A stretch of 64,000 nt of DNA from Amycolatopsis azurea DSM 43854 (GCF_001995215.1 NZ_MUXN01000020.1:186001-250000); one strand, 5' to 3'; positions 20,686-29,525 are shown, counted from the first letter of the stretch. Numbers and translations are program-made. Notes: generated from the sequence alone by a model not told the origin.

Positions 20686-21228
20686 GTGAAGGGAACGGAA
20701 CCGGACGAAGAGCAGCTCGTCCGCCGCACGGCCAAAGGTGACCGCGCGGCGTTCGAGGAGCTCTACCGCCGCACGTCGCCGTGGCTGGCCGTACGTCTGC
20801 GCCGTCGCTGCTCCGACGAACAGATCGTCGCCGAGGTGATGCAGGAGACGTACCTCGCGGTCTGGCGCGCGGCCGGGGCGTTCGCCGGTTCGGCCGTCGG
20901 CGGGAGTGCCGTCGGCTGGCTGTGGACGATCGCCGCGCGGCGGCTGGTCGACGCCTTCCGCCGCCGGGCACGGTATTCGCAGCCGCTGCCGGTCGCGGAA
21001 ACGACCGTCGCGCCCGCCGCCGAGGACGAGGCGCTGGCCGGCGCGGTCGGCGACCATGTCGGCGACGCGCTGCGCCGGCTCGCTCCCGAACTGCGGCAGG
21101 TTCTGCAGGCCATGGTGCTCGACGGGCTGACCGTCCGTGAGACCTCGGTCCTGCTCGGCCTGCCGGAAGGAACCGTCAAAACCCGCGCGAGGCGGGCTCG
21201 GATCGCGATGCGGGAGGCGCTGTCGTGA
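20686..21228 (+). CDS. ECF-family RNA polymerase sigma factor
   Basis: The protein of about 180 residues has sigma region 2 (AAFEELYRRTSPWLAVRLR, with VMQETYLAVWRAAGAF as the 2.2-2.4 part) and region 4 (LRQVLQAMVLDGLTVRETSV, then GLPEGTVKTRARRARIAMRE). The start is uncertain: GTG 20686 is preferred over TTG 20677 because it fits the nearby promoter. Its stop overlaps the GTG of the zinc-finger protein (GTGA), the classic sigma/anti-sigma arrangement. It probably controls this operon. Confidence 0.92.
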   Translation: MKGTEPDEEQLVRRTAKGDRAAFEELYRRTSPWLAVRLRRRCSDEQIVAEVMQETYLAVWRAAGAFAGSAVGGSAVGWLWTIAARRLVDAFRRRARYSQPLPVAETTVAPAAEDEALAGAVGDHVGDALRRLAPELRQVLQAMVLDGLTVRETSVLLGLPEGTVKTRARRARIAMREALS

Positions 21229-22040
21229 ACAAGGAACACGTGTCCGGACAGCTTCTCGCCGGTTATGTCCGTGGCGGCGACGGTTTGGCGGGCGACGAGG
21301 TCTGGGCGGTCGAAGCCCATCTCGAATCGTGCGCGGAATGCCGGGGGAGGCTGTCCGAGGTCAGCTCGCCGATGGTGTCGGCGCTGGTGGACGACGTCTG
21401 GGCGGGGCTGGGCCCGAAACTGGCCGAAACGGGGCCGGGGCGGTCGCGAAGCCGGTGGGCCGGGAGGTTGCACACCTGGGTGACACCGGTGATGCTGCCG
21501 TGGCTGGTGATGATCATCCTGATCCCGGCGACGGGATTCCTACTGGACTGGGCCGGCTTCACCTGGAGCGGGGGCTACTCCTTCGTCCAGCTCTTCTCAC
21601 CGGTGCTGCCGGTGCTCGGGGTCGCGGTGTCGTGGTCCAAGGGCCTCGATCCCGCTTACGAACTCGTCACTTCCGCGCCGAGGGGCGGGTTCTACCTGGT
21701 GCTGCGCCGCACGACGGCGGTCCTCGCCGTCGTGCTGCCGATACAGGCCCTCGCGAGCTGGGCCGCGGGCGGCGGATTCGGGCTCGCTCTCCTGCCGAGC
21801 CTGGCCTTCACCACCGGGACGCTCGCGCTCGGCGGGCTGATCGGGGTGACCCGGGCGGCTTATGTCCTGTCCGGGATCTGGATGGTGGTGGTCCTGGCGC
21901 CCGCGGTGGCTTCGCAAGGGCGCGCCACCGCACTCGATCCCCACTTGCTTCCGGTGTGGGGCGTGATCTTCGCGCTGACCGCGGTCGTGGTGGTGCTCCG
22001 GCGGAGCTCCTTCGGCCTGCTCAGCGGAACCGAACGATAG
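21225..22040 (+). CDS. zinc-finger anti-sigma factor fused to a multi-spanning membrane domain
   Basis: The 271-residue protein has the ZAS motif H-x3-C-x2-C (EAHLESCAECRGRL, about residues 31-44) near its N-terminus, which holds ECF sigma factors inactive. About six hydrophobic segments follow (residues about 87-110, 120-138, 160-182, 186-205, 210-230, 240-258). Most anti-sigmas have one membrane span, so this is a larger, ABC-permease-like membrane part. It is translationally coupled to the sigma gene and 15 bp before the ABC ATPase. Confidence 0.85.
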   Translation: MNKEHVSGQLLAGYVRGGDGLAGDEVWAVEAHLESCAECRGRLSEVSSPMVSALVDDVWAGLGPKLAETGPGRSRSRWAGRLHTWVTPVMLPWLVMIILIPATGFLLDWAGFTWSGGYSFVQLFSPVLPVLGVAVSWSKGLDPAYELVTSAPRGGFYLVLRRTTAVLAVVLPIQALASWAAGGGFGLALLPSLAFTTGTLALGGLIGVTRAAYVLSGIWMVVVLAPAVASQGRATALDPHLLPVWGVIFALTAVVVVLRRSSFGLLSGTER

Positions 22041-22055
22041 AACGAAGGGGAGAAC

Positions 22056-22862
22056 ATGATGCGAGCTGTCGGGGCCGCGGAGGTCGCGCCGACGACCTAC
22101 GCGTGGCAAATCAAAGCGGAGGGACTGAAAGTCCGGGTCGGCAAACGCAAGTTCGCCGTGAACGGGCTGGATCTGGAACTCGGCACGGGGGTGCACGGTC
22201 TGCTCGGCCCGAACGGGGCAGGGAAGACCACGCTAATCCGGGCACTGGCGACAGTGCTCCGGCCTGCGGAAGGAGGGCTGGCGCTGCTCGGTGAGTCCGT
22301 CGGGGGGTTCACCGATCAGCGCCGCCTGCGCCGCCGTATCGGCTACTTGCCGCAGAATTTCGGCTACTACAAGCGGTTCACCGTCCGCGAGTTCGTCGAG
22401 TACATCGCGTGGCTGAAGGAGGTGTCCAAAGAGGACATCCCGGGAGCGGTGCAGCGTTCGATCGAACGGGTCGGCCTCGCCGATCGCGCCGACGACAAGA
22501 TGAAGACGCTGTCCGGCGGCATGGTGCGACGGGTCGGGATCGCGCAGGCGATCGTGAACGATCCGGACGTCCTCCTACTGGACGAGCCGACCGCGGGGCT
22601 CGACCCGGCGCAGCGCGTGCGGTTCCGGGAGCTCATGCAGGAAATGGGGCGTGATGCCTGCGTCGTCGTCTCGACCCACCTTGTCGAGGACGTCGCCACG
22701 GCGTGCACCGACGTCGTCCTGTTCGAAAGCGGCAAACTCGTCTTCCAGGGGACCCCGGACGAAATGGCCGCGGCCGGGAGCGCGGAACACGTCGGCGACA
22801 GCCCGATCGAGCGCGGCTATTCGGCGCTGCTCGGGCATGAGCCGGGAAAGGGGAACTGGTGA
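22056..22862 (+). CDS. ABC transporter ATP-binding protein
   Basis: The 268-residue ATPase has Walker A GPNGAGKTT, Q-loop YLPQNFGYYK, signature LSGGM and Walker B DVLLLDEPTAGLD, followed by a His switch VVSTH. The subtype resembles ATPases of drug, lantibiotic or peptide exporters with separate membrane subunits. The N-terminal 16 residues are an unusual extension. Its stop overlaps the GTG of the next gene, so ATPase and membrane subunit are made together. The substrate is unknown. Confidence 0.93.
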   Translation: MMRAVGAAEVAPTTYAWQIKAEGLKVRVGKRKFAVNGLDLELGTGVHGLLGPNGAGKTTLIRALATVLRPAEGGLALLGESVGGFTDQRRLRRRIGYLPQNFGYYKRFTVREFVEYIAWLKEVSKEDIPGAVQRSIERVGLADRADDKMKTLSGGMVRRVGIAQAIVNDPDVLLLDEPTAGLDPAQRVRFRELMQEMGRDACVVVSTHLVEDVATACTDVVLFESGKLVFQGTPDEMAAAGSAEHVGDSPIERGYSALLGHEPGKGNW

Positions 22863-24232
22863 ACACGCGGATTCTACGGATCGAACTCCGTCGTTCGATC
22901 GCCCCTTGGGCCACGCTCGCGATCCTCGTCGTCGCGTTCGGGTTCCTGTACTCGTTCAGCGGTCCGTGGACGAGGTCACCGCTCGCCTGGGACGAACACT
23001 GGGTGCCCGCCGCGGAATGGAGCCGGTTCCTGCTGGTGTTCCTGTGGCCGATCGCCGTCGGCGCCGGCGTCATCCAGGGCATGCGCGACAGCCGGTCCGG
23101 GACGGCCGAACTCATGGCCACCATGCCGCGTCCCGGCTGGCAGCGGGCCGCGAAACTCGCCGGTGCGCTGGGCGGCCTGCTGGTGCTGGGCTATCTGCTG
23201 ATCTTCGCGGTCGGCGCCGTCCAGGCGATCTTCTTCGGCGGGTTCTTCACCTTCGGCTGGCTGCCGATCGTCGTGGTCGGTGTGGTCGCGATGCTCGCGG
23301 GCGCCTGGATCGGGCTCGGGATCGGCCGCTTGCTGCCGCATCCGCTGACCGCGCCCGCCGTGGCCGTCGTCGCTTTCGCGGCCGTGCTCTTGTTCCAGTT
23401 CGCTTCGTCGGAGGGCAGCGCGCTGGCCGGGTTCGTGCCGTTCCGGATCTCGCTGCTTTCTCCCGCGATGGACGTCATCGACGATCCGTTCAACACCACC
23501 GCGGGCCGGATGGATCTCGGGCAGGTGATCTGGCTCGTCGGACTGGCCGCGACAGGGTTCCTCCTGCTGGCGGTCCGTTCCCATCGGACGAAGGCGCTCG
23601 CCGTCGTCCCCGCGCTGGTGGCGGCCGGGATCGCCTTGCCCGTCCTTCCCGGCAGCGCGGCCGAAGCCAAGGTCGTCGACCCGCACGCGACGGCGATGGT
23701 CTGCGACGGCCCGGTCTGCGTCCCCCGCATGCTCGAGTCCGAGCTACCGCGTCTCGCCGGACCGGGCAAGGAAGCGTTGCGACTGTTGGGAACGCTGCCG
23801 GGCGCGCCGGTCAAGGTCGTGGTACAGGACCGGCGGCTGGGCTACGACGAGGTGCCGCCGCGTGCCGCCGACATCGTCTACGTGGATCTGCTGGATTGGT
23901 CCGTCCGTTCGCTCCTCGTCCCGGACGATGTGACGCGGGCGCTGGTCGCCGGCGTCGGGACGCCGACCTGCTACTCCCTCCACGGTGTCGACAAGTCCTT
24001 TGTGGACGAACTTGTCGCGCGGTCGATCACGTCGAGCTGGTTTCTCGGCGAGTGGAAGATGGTCGGAAGTTCCCGGCTGAGCGACGAAATGAAGAACGAG
24101 GTCGTCCAGAAGCAGGAGATCTTCCATGCCCTTCCGCCCGAGGTGCAGCGCGACCGGATCATCGCGGTGCGGCAGGCGGGCCTGACCTGCCGGGGTAACC
24201 AGCTCGACATCCTGCTCGGCGGTGCGCGATGA
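22859..24232 (+). CDS. ABC-transporter-associated membrane protein with extracytoplasmic C-terminal domain
   Basis: The 457-residue protein has about six hydrophobic helices up to residue 265 (ABC-2-like permease) and then a roughly 190-residue soluble region. That region starts with a Cys pair, MVCDGPVCVPRMLESE, contains LPGAPVKVVVQD and ends with another Cys in LTCRGNQ. The domain appears extracytoplasmic because it follows a hydrophobic, signal-like helix. It may sense or bind the transported compound. It resembles actinobacterial permeases with a DUF7224-like tail, though I am unsure of that label. Confidence 0.78.
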   Translation: MNTRILRIELRRSIAPWATLAILVVAFGFLYSFSGPWTRSPLAWDEHWVPAAEWSRFLLVFLWPIAVGAGVIQGMRDSRSGTAELMATMPRPGWQRAAKLAGALGGLLVLGYLLIFAVGAVQAIFFGGFFTFGWLPIVVVGVVAMLAGAWIGLGIGRLLPHPLTAPAVAVVAFAAVLLFQFASSEGSALAGFVPFRISLLSPAMDVIDDPFNTTAGRMDLGQVIWLVGLAATGFLLLAVRSHRTKALAVVPALVAAGIALPVLPGSAAEAKVVDPHATAMVCDGPVCVPRMLESELPRLAGPGKEALRLLGTLPGAPVKVVVQDRRLGYDEVPPRAADIVYVDLLDWSVRSLLVPDDVTRALVAGVGTPTCYSLHGVDKSFVDELVARSITSSWFLGEWKMVGSSRLSDEMKNEVVQKQEIFHALPPEVQRDRIIAVRQAGLTCRGNQLDILLGGAR

Positions 24233-24801
24233 GATGGGCGGTGCTGTACGCCCGCTCGCGTGCCCTGCCCGCGTCGTTCGTGGCGCTGGCGGTGAGCATG
24301 GCGGTGATCTGGTTCCTGGCACGGGACCGCTGGTCGATGATCCCGGTTTCCCTGGCGCTTCTGGTGGCGATCGCGGTGACCGCCATCGGCCTCAGCGGGC
24401 AGGACGTCGATCTCGACCGGACCGCCGCGATCCGCTGGGTGCCTCGTCGTGGCCTGCATCTCCTGCTGATCGGCGGCCTCGGCGTCGGTGCCGTGCTGCT
24501 GCCGCGGTTGTGGGAGGCGGATCGGGTCCCGGTGGAGATCATCCTGCGGAACGCGGGCGGCTTGCTCGGTCTCGTCGGGATCGCCGCGGTGCTGTTCGGT
24601 GGGGCCTTCGGATGGACGTTGCCGCTGCTCGTGTTCGTCGTCTCGTTCGTGGTCTGGGCCACCACGTCGGGCACGGACACCGTGCATCTGGTGATCACCT
24701 GGCTCCTCCAGCCCGCCGACGTGGCCGCGGCCACGTGGACCGCGGCGGTGCTCGCCGTGGCCGGCCTCGGGACCTACATGGTCTTCGGCAACCGCCGCTG
24801 A
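24229..24801 (+). CDS. integral membrane protein, last gene of the sigma/ABC operon
   Basis: The 190-residue protein has about six hydrophobic segments and very few charged residues. It begins MRWAVLYARSRALPASFVAL, and its ATG overlaps the stop of the preceding permease gene as ATGA. It is probably a second membrane subunit of the same ABC transporter. I recognise no specific family. A hairpin 13 bp past its stop ends the operon. Confidence 0.75.
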   Translation: MRWAVLYARSRALPASFVALAVSMAVIWFLARDRWSMIPVSLALLVAIAVTAIGLSGQDVDLDRTAAIRWVPRRGLHLLLIGGLGVGAVLLPRLWEADRVPVEIILRNAGGLLGLVGIAAVLFGGAFGWTLPLLVFVVSFVVWATTSGTDTVHLVITWLLQPADVAAATWTAAVLAVAGLGTYMVFGNRR

Positions 24802-24813
24802 CCCTGTCGCGAC

Positions 24814-24851
24814 GAAAGGGGCGTTCCCGGTGAATCGGGAGCGCCCCTTTC
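24814..24851. terminator. bidirectional hairpin between convergent genes
   Basis: GAAAGGGGCGTTCCC and GGGAGCGCCCCTTTC form a stem of about 17 bp with one mismatch (loop around TGAAT). It sits between the convergent ends of the ABC operon (24801) and the PPOX-family gene (24856), so it can terminate both. Its composition is unlike that of the other palindromes in the window. Confidence 0.8.
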
Positions 24852-24855
24852 CGTG

Positions 24856-25266
24856 TCAGACGTTTCGGTTGTGCGGAACCAGATCGAGCGGGTCGTGGTC
24901 CGGGTCGTCGACGCCGAGGCTGATGATCCGCGTGGGATGGATCCGGATCACCGCGCCGTCCAGATGACCGTCGGCCGTGAGGGCGCCCGTCAGCGCCTCG
25001 GCCCGGCCCCGGATCTCCAGGCAGCGGACCCTCGGCGGGTCCTGCGAAGGCATGTCGTCCACCACGAACGCGACCTGCCCGTTCGCGGCCACGTTCCGGA
25101 ACTTCTTGCTCTTCGCCAGTTCGTAGCCCCTGATGTCGATCGTCCGAGTCTCTACGTTGTAGGCGTAGCCGACCGGGCTGACCTGCAACGTCCCGTCCGG
25201 CTGCGCCGTCGCCAGCCGCCCGAGGACCTGGGTGGCGAGATAGTCGAGTTCCGCTTCACTGAACAT
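24856..25266 (-). CDS. PPOX-class F420-dependent oxidoreductase family protein
   Basis: The 136-residue split-barrel protein begins MFSEAELDYLATQVLGRLAT. It has the QVSPVGYAYN and IDIRGYELAKSKKFRNVAAN segments seen in small flavin/F420-binding proteins of the pyridoxamine-phosphate-oxidase superfamily. A cytosolic dimer binding F420 is expected from the family. The substrate is unknown. It stands 34 bp after the efeB end on the same strand, so it could be read through from the efe operon. Confidence 0.85.
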   Translation of the reverse strand: MFSEAELDYLATQVLGRLATAQPDGTLQVSPVGYAYNVETRTIDIRGYELAKSKKFRNVAANGQVAFVVDDMPSQDPPRVRCLEIRGRAEALTGALTADGHLDGAVIRIHPTRIISLGVDDPDHDPLDLVPHNRNV

Positions 25267-25300
25267 GGGATCCAGTGTCCGACCTCGACTTAACTAGAGG

Positions 25301-26566
25301 TCAAGCGAACAGGCCCTCACCCCAGAAACCGCCTTCGCGCACGCCCGGCGGCACCGCGAAATGGGCGGATCCGGTGTGCTGCAAATACTCCATCATCGCG
25401 TCCTTCGACGACAGCGCCTGCTGCATCGGCACGAACTGCTTACGCGTGTCCCGGTTGAAGGCGAGGAAGAACAGCCCCGCTTCGAGGTGCCCGACGCCGT
25501 CGGAACCGTCGACGAAGTTGTAGCCGCGACGCAGGATCCGCGCCCCGTTCAGGTTTTCGTGCGACGCCAGCCGGACGTGCGAGTCCTCCGGGATCAGCTT
25601 TTCGCCGCCCGCGCCACCGACCTGGAAATCGGGGATGTCGAACTCGGCGGACTGGCCCAGCGGCGCGCCCGCGCCCTTCGACCGGCCGACGATCCCTTCC
25701 TGGCCCTTCAGCGATTCCCGGTCCCAGGTCTCGATGTGCATCCGGATCCGCCGGGCGACCAGATACGTCCCGCCCGCCATCCACGGCTGGCCGTCTTCGG
25801 CCGTCGCCCACACCTGGTCGCGCAGGACGTCGGTCTCCTCGGCCTTGACGTTGCGCGTCCCGTCCTTGAAGCCGAACAGGTTCCGCGGCGTGGACTGCGA
25901 CCGCGACGTCGACGAGCTGCGGCCGAACCCGAGCTGCGACCAGCGCACCGCCGTGACGCCGAAGCCCAGCCGCACCAGGTTCCGGATCGCGTGCACCGCG
26001 ACCTGCGGATCGTCCGCGCACGCCTGGATGCAGATGTCGCCGCCACCGCGCGCGGGGTCCAGTTTGTCCTGGGGGAACAGGGGGAGGTCGATCAGCGTGG
26101 CCGGCCGTTTCGCGGCGAGCCCGAACCGGTCGTCGAACAGTGAAGGGCCGAAACCGATGGTCAGCGTCAGTGACGACGCCGCCAGGTCGAGCGCCTCACC
26201 GGTGTCGCTCGGCGGGGCGGCGGGGGCGCCACCGACGGCGCCGCCCGTCCCGACTTCCTGGCCCGCGGTCATCCGCCGGGCCGCGTCCGTCCACGTGCGC
26301 AGCAGCTTGACCAGCTTTTCGCGGTCCTTCGTCGTCACGTCCAGCGCGACGAAATGCAGGTTCTCCTGCACCGGCGTGACGATCCCGGCCTGGTGCTCGC
26401 CGTGGAACTCGACGACGCTCTGCGCGGCCTGCGCCGGGCTGTCCCCGCCGAGGAGCCGGTTCGCGCCGATCCCGGCCGCCGCGCCGGTGCCGACGAGAGC
26501 GGCACCCGCGCCCGCGATGCCGAACAGCTTCCTGCGGGAGACCGAGGTGTGCTCCGTCCCGGTCAT
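25301..26566 (-). CDS. efeB: EfeB, Tat-exported Dyp-type peroxidase/deferrochelatase
   Basis: The 421-residue haem protein of the EfeUOB system oxidises Fe(II) outside the membrane or takes iron from haem. The N-terminus has the twin-arginine motif SRRKLFG followed by a hydrophobic AGAGAALVGTGAAAG stretch, so it is exported folded by Tat. The Dyp motif GFKDGTRN and a downstream Arg/His-rich haem region (RRIRMHIETWDRES) are present. Its ATG overlaps the efeO stop (ATGA). Confidence 0.94.
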   Translation of the reverse strand: MTGTEHTSVSRRKLFGIAGAGAALVGTGAAAGIGANRLLGGDSPAQAAQSVVEFHGEHQAGIVTPVQENLHFVALDVTTKDREKLVKLLRTWTDAARRMTAGQEVGTGGAVGGAPAAPPSDTGEALDLAASSLTLTIGFGPSLFDDRFGLAAKRPATLIDLPLFPQDKLDPARGGGDICIQACADDPQVAVHAIRNLVRLGFGVTAVRWSQLGFGRSSSTSRSQSTPRNLFGFKDGTRNVKAEETDVLRDQVWATAEDGQPWMAGGTYLVARRIRMHIETWDRESLKGQEGIVGRSKGAGAPLGQSAEFDIPDFQVGGAGGEKLIPEDSHVRLASHENLNGARILRRGYNFVDGSDGVGHLEAGLFFLAFNRDTRKQFVPMQQALSSKDAMMEYLQHTGSAHFAVPPGVREGGFWGEGLFA

Positions 26567-27702
26567 TGCGCCGCGACCTCGGCGACCTTGCTCAAGGGTT
26601 CGCTCAGCGCGTCCACCGCCGACGCGAACTCCTTGATCTGGTCCTGGCTCAGCGTGGTGTAGGACTTGAAGCCGTCTCCTTCGCGCTGCTTGTCCAGCAG
26701 TGCCTGCACGTTGCCGAACTCCTTGTCCAAAGTGGACACCAGTGCCGCGTCCTTCGCCTGGAGCAGCGGGCGCAGCGAGGCGATCGCGGCCTTCGAACCG
26801 TCGAGGTTGCCCTGGAAGTCCGAGAGGTCGGTGTGCGAGAACGCTTCTTCCTCACCGGTGATCTTTCCGGTGGCGATCTCGTCGAGCAGTTCCTTGGCGC
26901 CGTTGGCCAGGTCGAGCGCGTTCAGTTCGATCGTCGCGGACTTGGTGACCAGCTCCTTGACGTCGGCGAGCAGCTGGTCGGCGATCTGACCGGCGTCGGC
27001 CTGGAGCCCGGTCACCCAAAGGTCCTTCTCCAGCCGGTGGAACCCGGTGAACTTCTGGCCCGGTTCGAGGTCGGCCTCGCGCGCGTCGATCTTCGGGTCG
27101 AGGTCGCCGAACTTCTCGGCCACCGGCTCGACACGCTCGAAGTAGACGCGGGTACGGGCGTACGCGGCCTTCGCCTCGTCGAGCTTGCCCGCCTTCACCA
27201 GCGCGACGAACTTGGTGGTCTCCTCGTCGAGCGCCTTGGTGTTGTTCGCGACGTACTCCGCGTAGCTCTTGACCGCCTGCGCCTTCTGCGAGTTCGGGTC
27301 GTTCTGCTTGGCGCCGCCACCGGTGACGGTGAAGTCGCCCCGGATGCCCGTTCCGGTCATCCCCGGTTTGCACGCGGTCTGGTACTTGCCCGCCTCGGCG
27401 ACCTCGACGATGAGCCGCCGGTTCAGCCCCGGCGCGATGTTCTCGACCTCGCCCATGATCCGGTCGCCCTCGGCGTAGAGGTAGAACTCGGTGACCTTGC
27501 TGCCCTTGTTGGTGATCTCGAAGGTCACGTTGCCCGCGTTCGCGGTGTTCACCGAGACGGCGCAGGCGCTGTCGGAGGCTTCGACCTTGATCGGGCCGCC
27601 TGCCGCGGCGGGCGTTTCCTCGCCGCCACCGCAGGCGGTGAGCACCAGGGCGCCGACACCGGCGAGCGCGAAGAGCGGGAATCGACGAGACACGGAGGTC
27701 AC
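26563..27702 (-). CDS. efeO: EfeO, lipoprotein with cupredoxin-like and M75 domains
   Basis: The 379-residue protein has lipobox ALVLTAC (Cys24), so it is membrane-anchored. It has an N-terminal cupredoxin-like domain (about residues 35-130) and an M75 imelysin-type domain with the HxxE motif in FHRLEKDLW. It probably captures and passes iron to EfeU. GTG 27702 is chosen because it overlaps the efeU stop (GTGA) and starts the signal peptide. Longer in-frame starts lie inside efeU. Confidence 0.93.
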   Translation of the reverse strand: MTSVSRRFPLFALAGVGALVLTACGGGEETPAAAGGPIKVEASDSACAVSVNTANAGNVTFEITNKGSKVTEFYLYAEGDRIMGEVENIAPGLNRRLIVEVAEAGKYQTACKPGMTGTGIRGDFTVTGGGAKQNDPNSQKAQAVKSYAEYVANNTKALDEETTKFVALVKAGKLDEAKAAYARTRVYFERVEPVAEKFGDLDPKIDAREADLEPGQKFTGFHRLEKDLWVTGLQADAGQIADQLLADVKELVTKSATIELNALDLANGAKELLDEIATGKITGEEEAFSHTDLSDFQGNLDGSKAAIASLRPLLQAKDAALVSTLDKEFGNVQALLDKQREGDGFKSYTTLSQDQIKEFASAVDALSEPLSKVAEVAAQ

Positions 27703-28544
27703 TCCTTGATCGCGGCCGCGACAGGAGCCGCGACCTTCTTCTTGGGCCTGAGGAAAAGGGGCAGCACGATCGCCACGTACGCGACCCACGCGACGGCCTG
27801 CAGGACCGTCGTCTGCTGCGAATAGTTGAAGATCCCCTTGAGCAGTGCGCCGTACCAGCTGCTTTCCGGCAGGACGGCCGACGCGTCGAACGCGAGCGTG
27901 TTCAGGCCGGGCAGGAAGGCGGCTTCCTGCAGGTCGTGCAGGCCGTAGCCGAGCACACCCGCCGCCACGAACACCAGCAGCACACCGGTGATCGTGAAGA
28001 ACTTGCCGAGGTCGAACCGGACGGCGCCGCGGTAGATCAGGTACGCCAGCACGATCGCGACGAGAATGCCCGCGCTGAAGCCGATCAGCGGTTCGGTCGT
28101 CCCGCCCTCGCCCTGCGCGGTCTGCACGGTGGAATAGAAGAACACCGCCGTCTCCAGGCCTTCACGGCCGACGGCGAAGAACGACAGGACGAGGACCGCG
28201 ACAGGGCCGACGTCGAGCGCTTCGTCCAATTTCCCGCGCAGCTCCGCGGCGATCGTCCTCGACGCCTTGCGCATCCAGAAGATCATCGCCGTCACGAACC
28301 CGACCGCGACGATCGACAGGCTGCCGCCGAGCAGTTCCTGCTGCTCGAAGGACAGCTGGGCGGTGGAGTAGGTGAGGATCGCGCCGACCCCGACCGACAG
28401 CAGGACCGCGACGCTCACCCCGAGCCACACCCAGCGCAGCGCGTGCCGTCGTTCGGTCTTGACCAGGAACGCGACGAGGATGCTGACGACGAGAGCGGCT
28501 TCCAGGCCTTCCCGCAGGCCGATGAGCGCACTCGCGAACCACAC
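27699..28544 (-). CDS. efeU: EfeU, FTR1-type ferrous iron permease
   Basis: The 281-residue integral membrane protein has about seven helices and the two REGLE motifs of FTR1 permeases (LREGLEAALVV near the N-terminus and GREGLETAVFF near the middle), whose Glu residues carry iron. It is first in the efeUOB operon and is coupled to efeO by a GTGA overlap. An IdeR-type box 38-56 bp upstream indicates iron repression. The C-terminus is basic and rich in Lys/Ala. Confidence 0.94.
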   Translation of the reverse strand: MWFASALIGLREGLEAALVVSILVAFLVKTERRHALRWVWLGVSVAVLLSVGVGAILTYSTAQLSFEQQELLGGSLSIVAVGFVTAMIFWMRKASRTIAAELRGKLDEALDVGPVAVLVLSFFAVGREGLETAVFFYSTVQTAQGEGGTTEPLIGFSAGILVAIVLAYLIYRGAVRFDLGKFFTITGVLLVFVAAGVLGYGLHDLQEAAFLPGLNTLAFDASAVLPESSWYGALLKGIFNYSQQTTVLQAVAWVAYVAIVLPLFLRPKKKVAAPVAAAIKE

Positions 28545-28581
28545 TTCGTTCTCCCTGGTCGTCCGACTGAACCTCCTGGTT

Positions 28582-28600
28582 TTAGGTAAGGCTTCCCTGA
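28582..28600 (-). promoter_or_regulatory. DtxR/IdeR-type iron box controlling efeUOB
   Basis: TTAGGTAAGGCTTCCCTGA matches 15 of 19 bases of the IdeR consensus TTAGGTTAGGCTAACCTAA. It ends 38 bp before the efeU start, a typical operator position. Iron-loaded IdeR is expected to shut the operon off when iron is sufficient. Confidence 0.75.
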
Positions 28601-28817
28601 AAGTCCAGAGAGAGTGACGCGGTCAGGAAGCGGACGAAACGTTCGAAGAGGTCTTGATCGGACGGAGTGCTCGCAAGCATCCCCAGGTCAGCGCGACCTG
28701 TGTCCTTCGCATAACGAATCGGCCGCCGAGGACCGGTCGCCGATCCGCTTTACCGTCAGTTGGCTTCGTAAGCCGAATGGGTCATCGCCCGGAAGTGTGG
28801 CGAAGTAACCTGACCGG

Positions 28818-29525
28818 GTGGCCGACACAGCCCAGAGCACCGAAGCCCCGGAGCACCCAGCGCGCCCTCTGCCGCCGTACGTCCCCCGGCTCGCTTTCGC
28901 GGGCGGGCTCGTGCTCACGGGCGTGATCCTGATCATGACCGTCGGGATGAACCGGCCGGAGGGAGAGGAGCCGCCGGCCCCGCCGCCTCAGCCCCAGCCC
29001 GCGCTCGCGGTTCCCGATCAGAAGCCGCAGCCGGGAGTGGCGACGCCGCGAGCGGGGCTCGCCGCGCCACCCGACCGGCCGACCGTTTCCGACGCGGCCG
29101 AGCTCGAGACCTGGGCGAACCGGGTGGCCGCCAAGACCCGGCTCTCCGCCGCCGATCTGTCCGCTTACGGCCGGGCCGAGATGTGGCTCCGGCGGCAGAA
29201 GCCGGGCTGTCACCTCTCGTGGGCGACCCTCGCCGGCATCTCCCACGTCGAAGCGGCGCAGGGCAGACCTGGTCCGATCACGCTCGATCCCGACGTCTGG
29301 GCCAAACATTCCGCGAGGGCCAGGAGCGACGGGAAGCAGCCGGATCCGAAGGACCGCGACGACGCCGCCTTCGCCGCCGCCCGGTACCTGTGCGCCGCAG
29401 GGGACGACGTCGCCACCCCGGAGGGCTGGTGGAAGTCCATGCGGACGTTCGACTCGGCCGTTCCCTACGTCCAGGAGGTCTTCAGCGCGGCCGACGCCTA
29501 CGCGGACGCCAGCGTCGCTCCCTGA
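28818..29525 (+). CDS. membrane-anchored LpqU-like, transglycosylase-related protein
   Basis: The 235-residue protein has a transmembrane anchor (about residues 26-44), a Pro-rich linker and a domain with AYGRAEMWLRRQKPGCHLSW and ISHVEAAQGRPG. These align with AYRKAADILIAEQPGCHIDW and IGRIESNHARGG of the transglycosylase at 34697. The candidate catalytic Glu is kept, but the VGPTQFIPSTW block is missing. It lies between mazG and eno as lpqU does in mycobacteria. The start is GTG. Catalytic activity is doubtful. Its end overlaps the convergent flavoprotein gene by 28 bp. Confidence 0.75.
   Translation: MADTAQSTEAPEHPARPLPPYVPRLAFAGGLVLTGVILIMTVGMNRPEGEEPPAPPPQPQPALAVPDQKPQPGVATPRAGLAAPPDRPTVSDAAELETWANRVAAKTRLSAADLSAYGRAEMWLRRQKPGCHLSWATLAGISHVEAAQGRPGPITLDPDVWAKHSARARSDGKQPDPKDRDDAAFAAARYLCAAGDDVATPEGWWKSMRTFDSAVPYVQEVFSAADAYADASVAP

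Noticed and set aside
20652..24801. Antibiotic or lantibiotic biosynthesis cluster
   Set aside because: The ABC operon has no precursor peptide, modification enzyme or NRPS/PKS gene nearby. It is more likely a sigma-controlled export or stress system.
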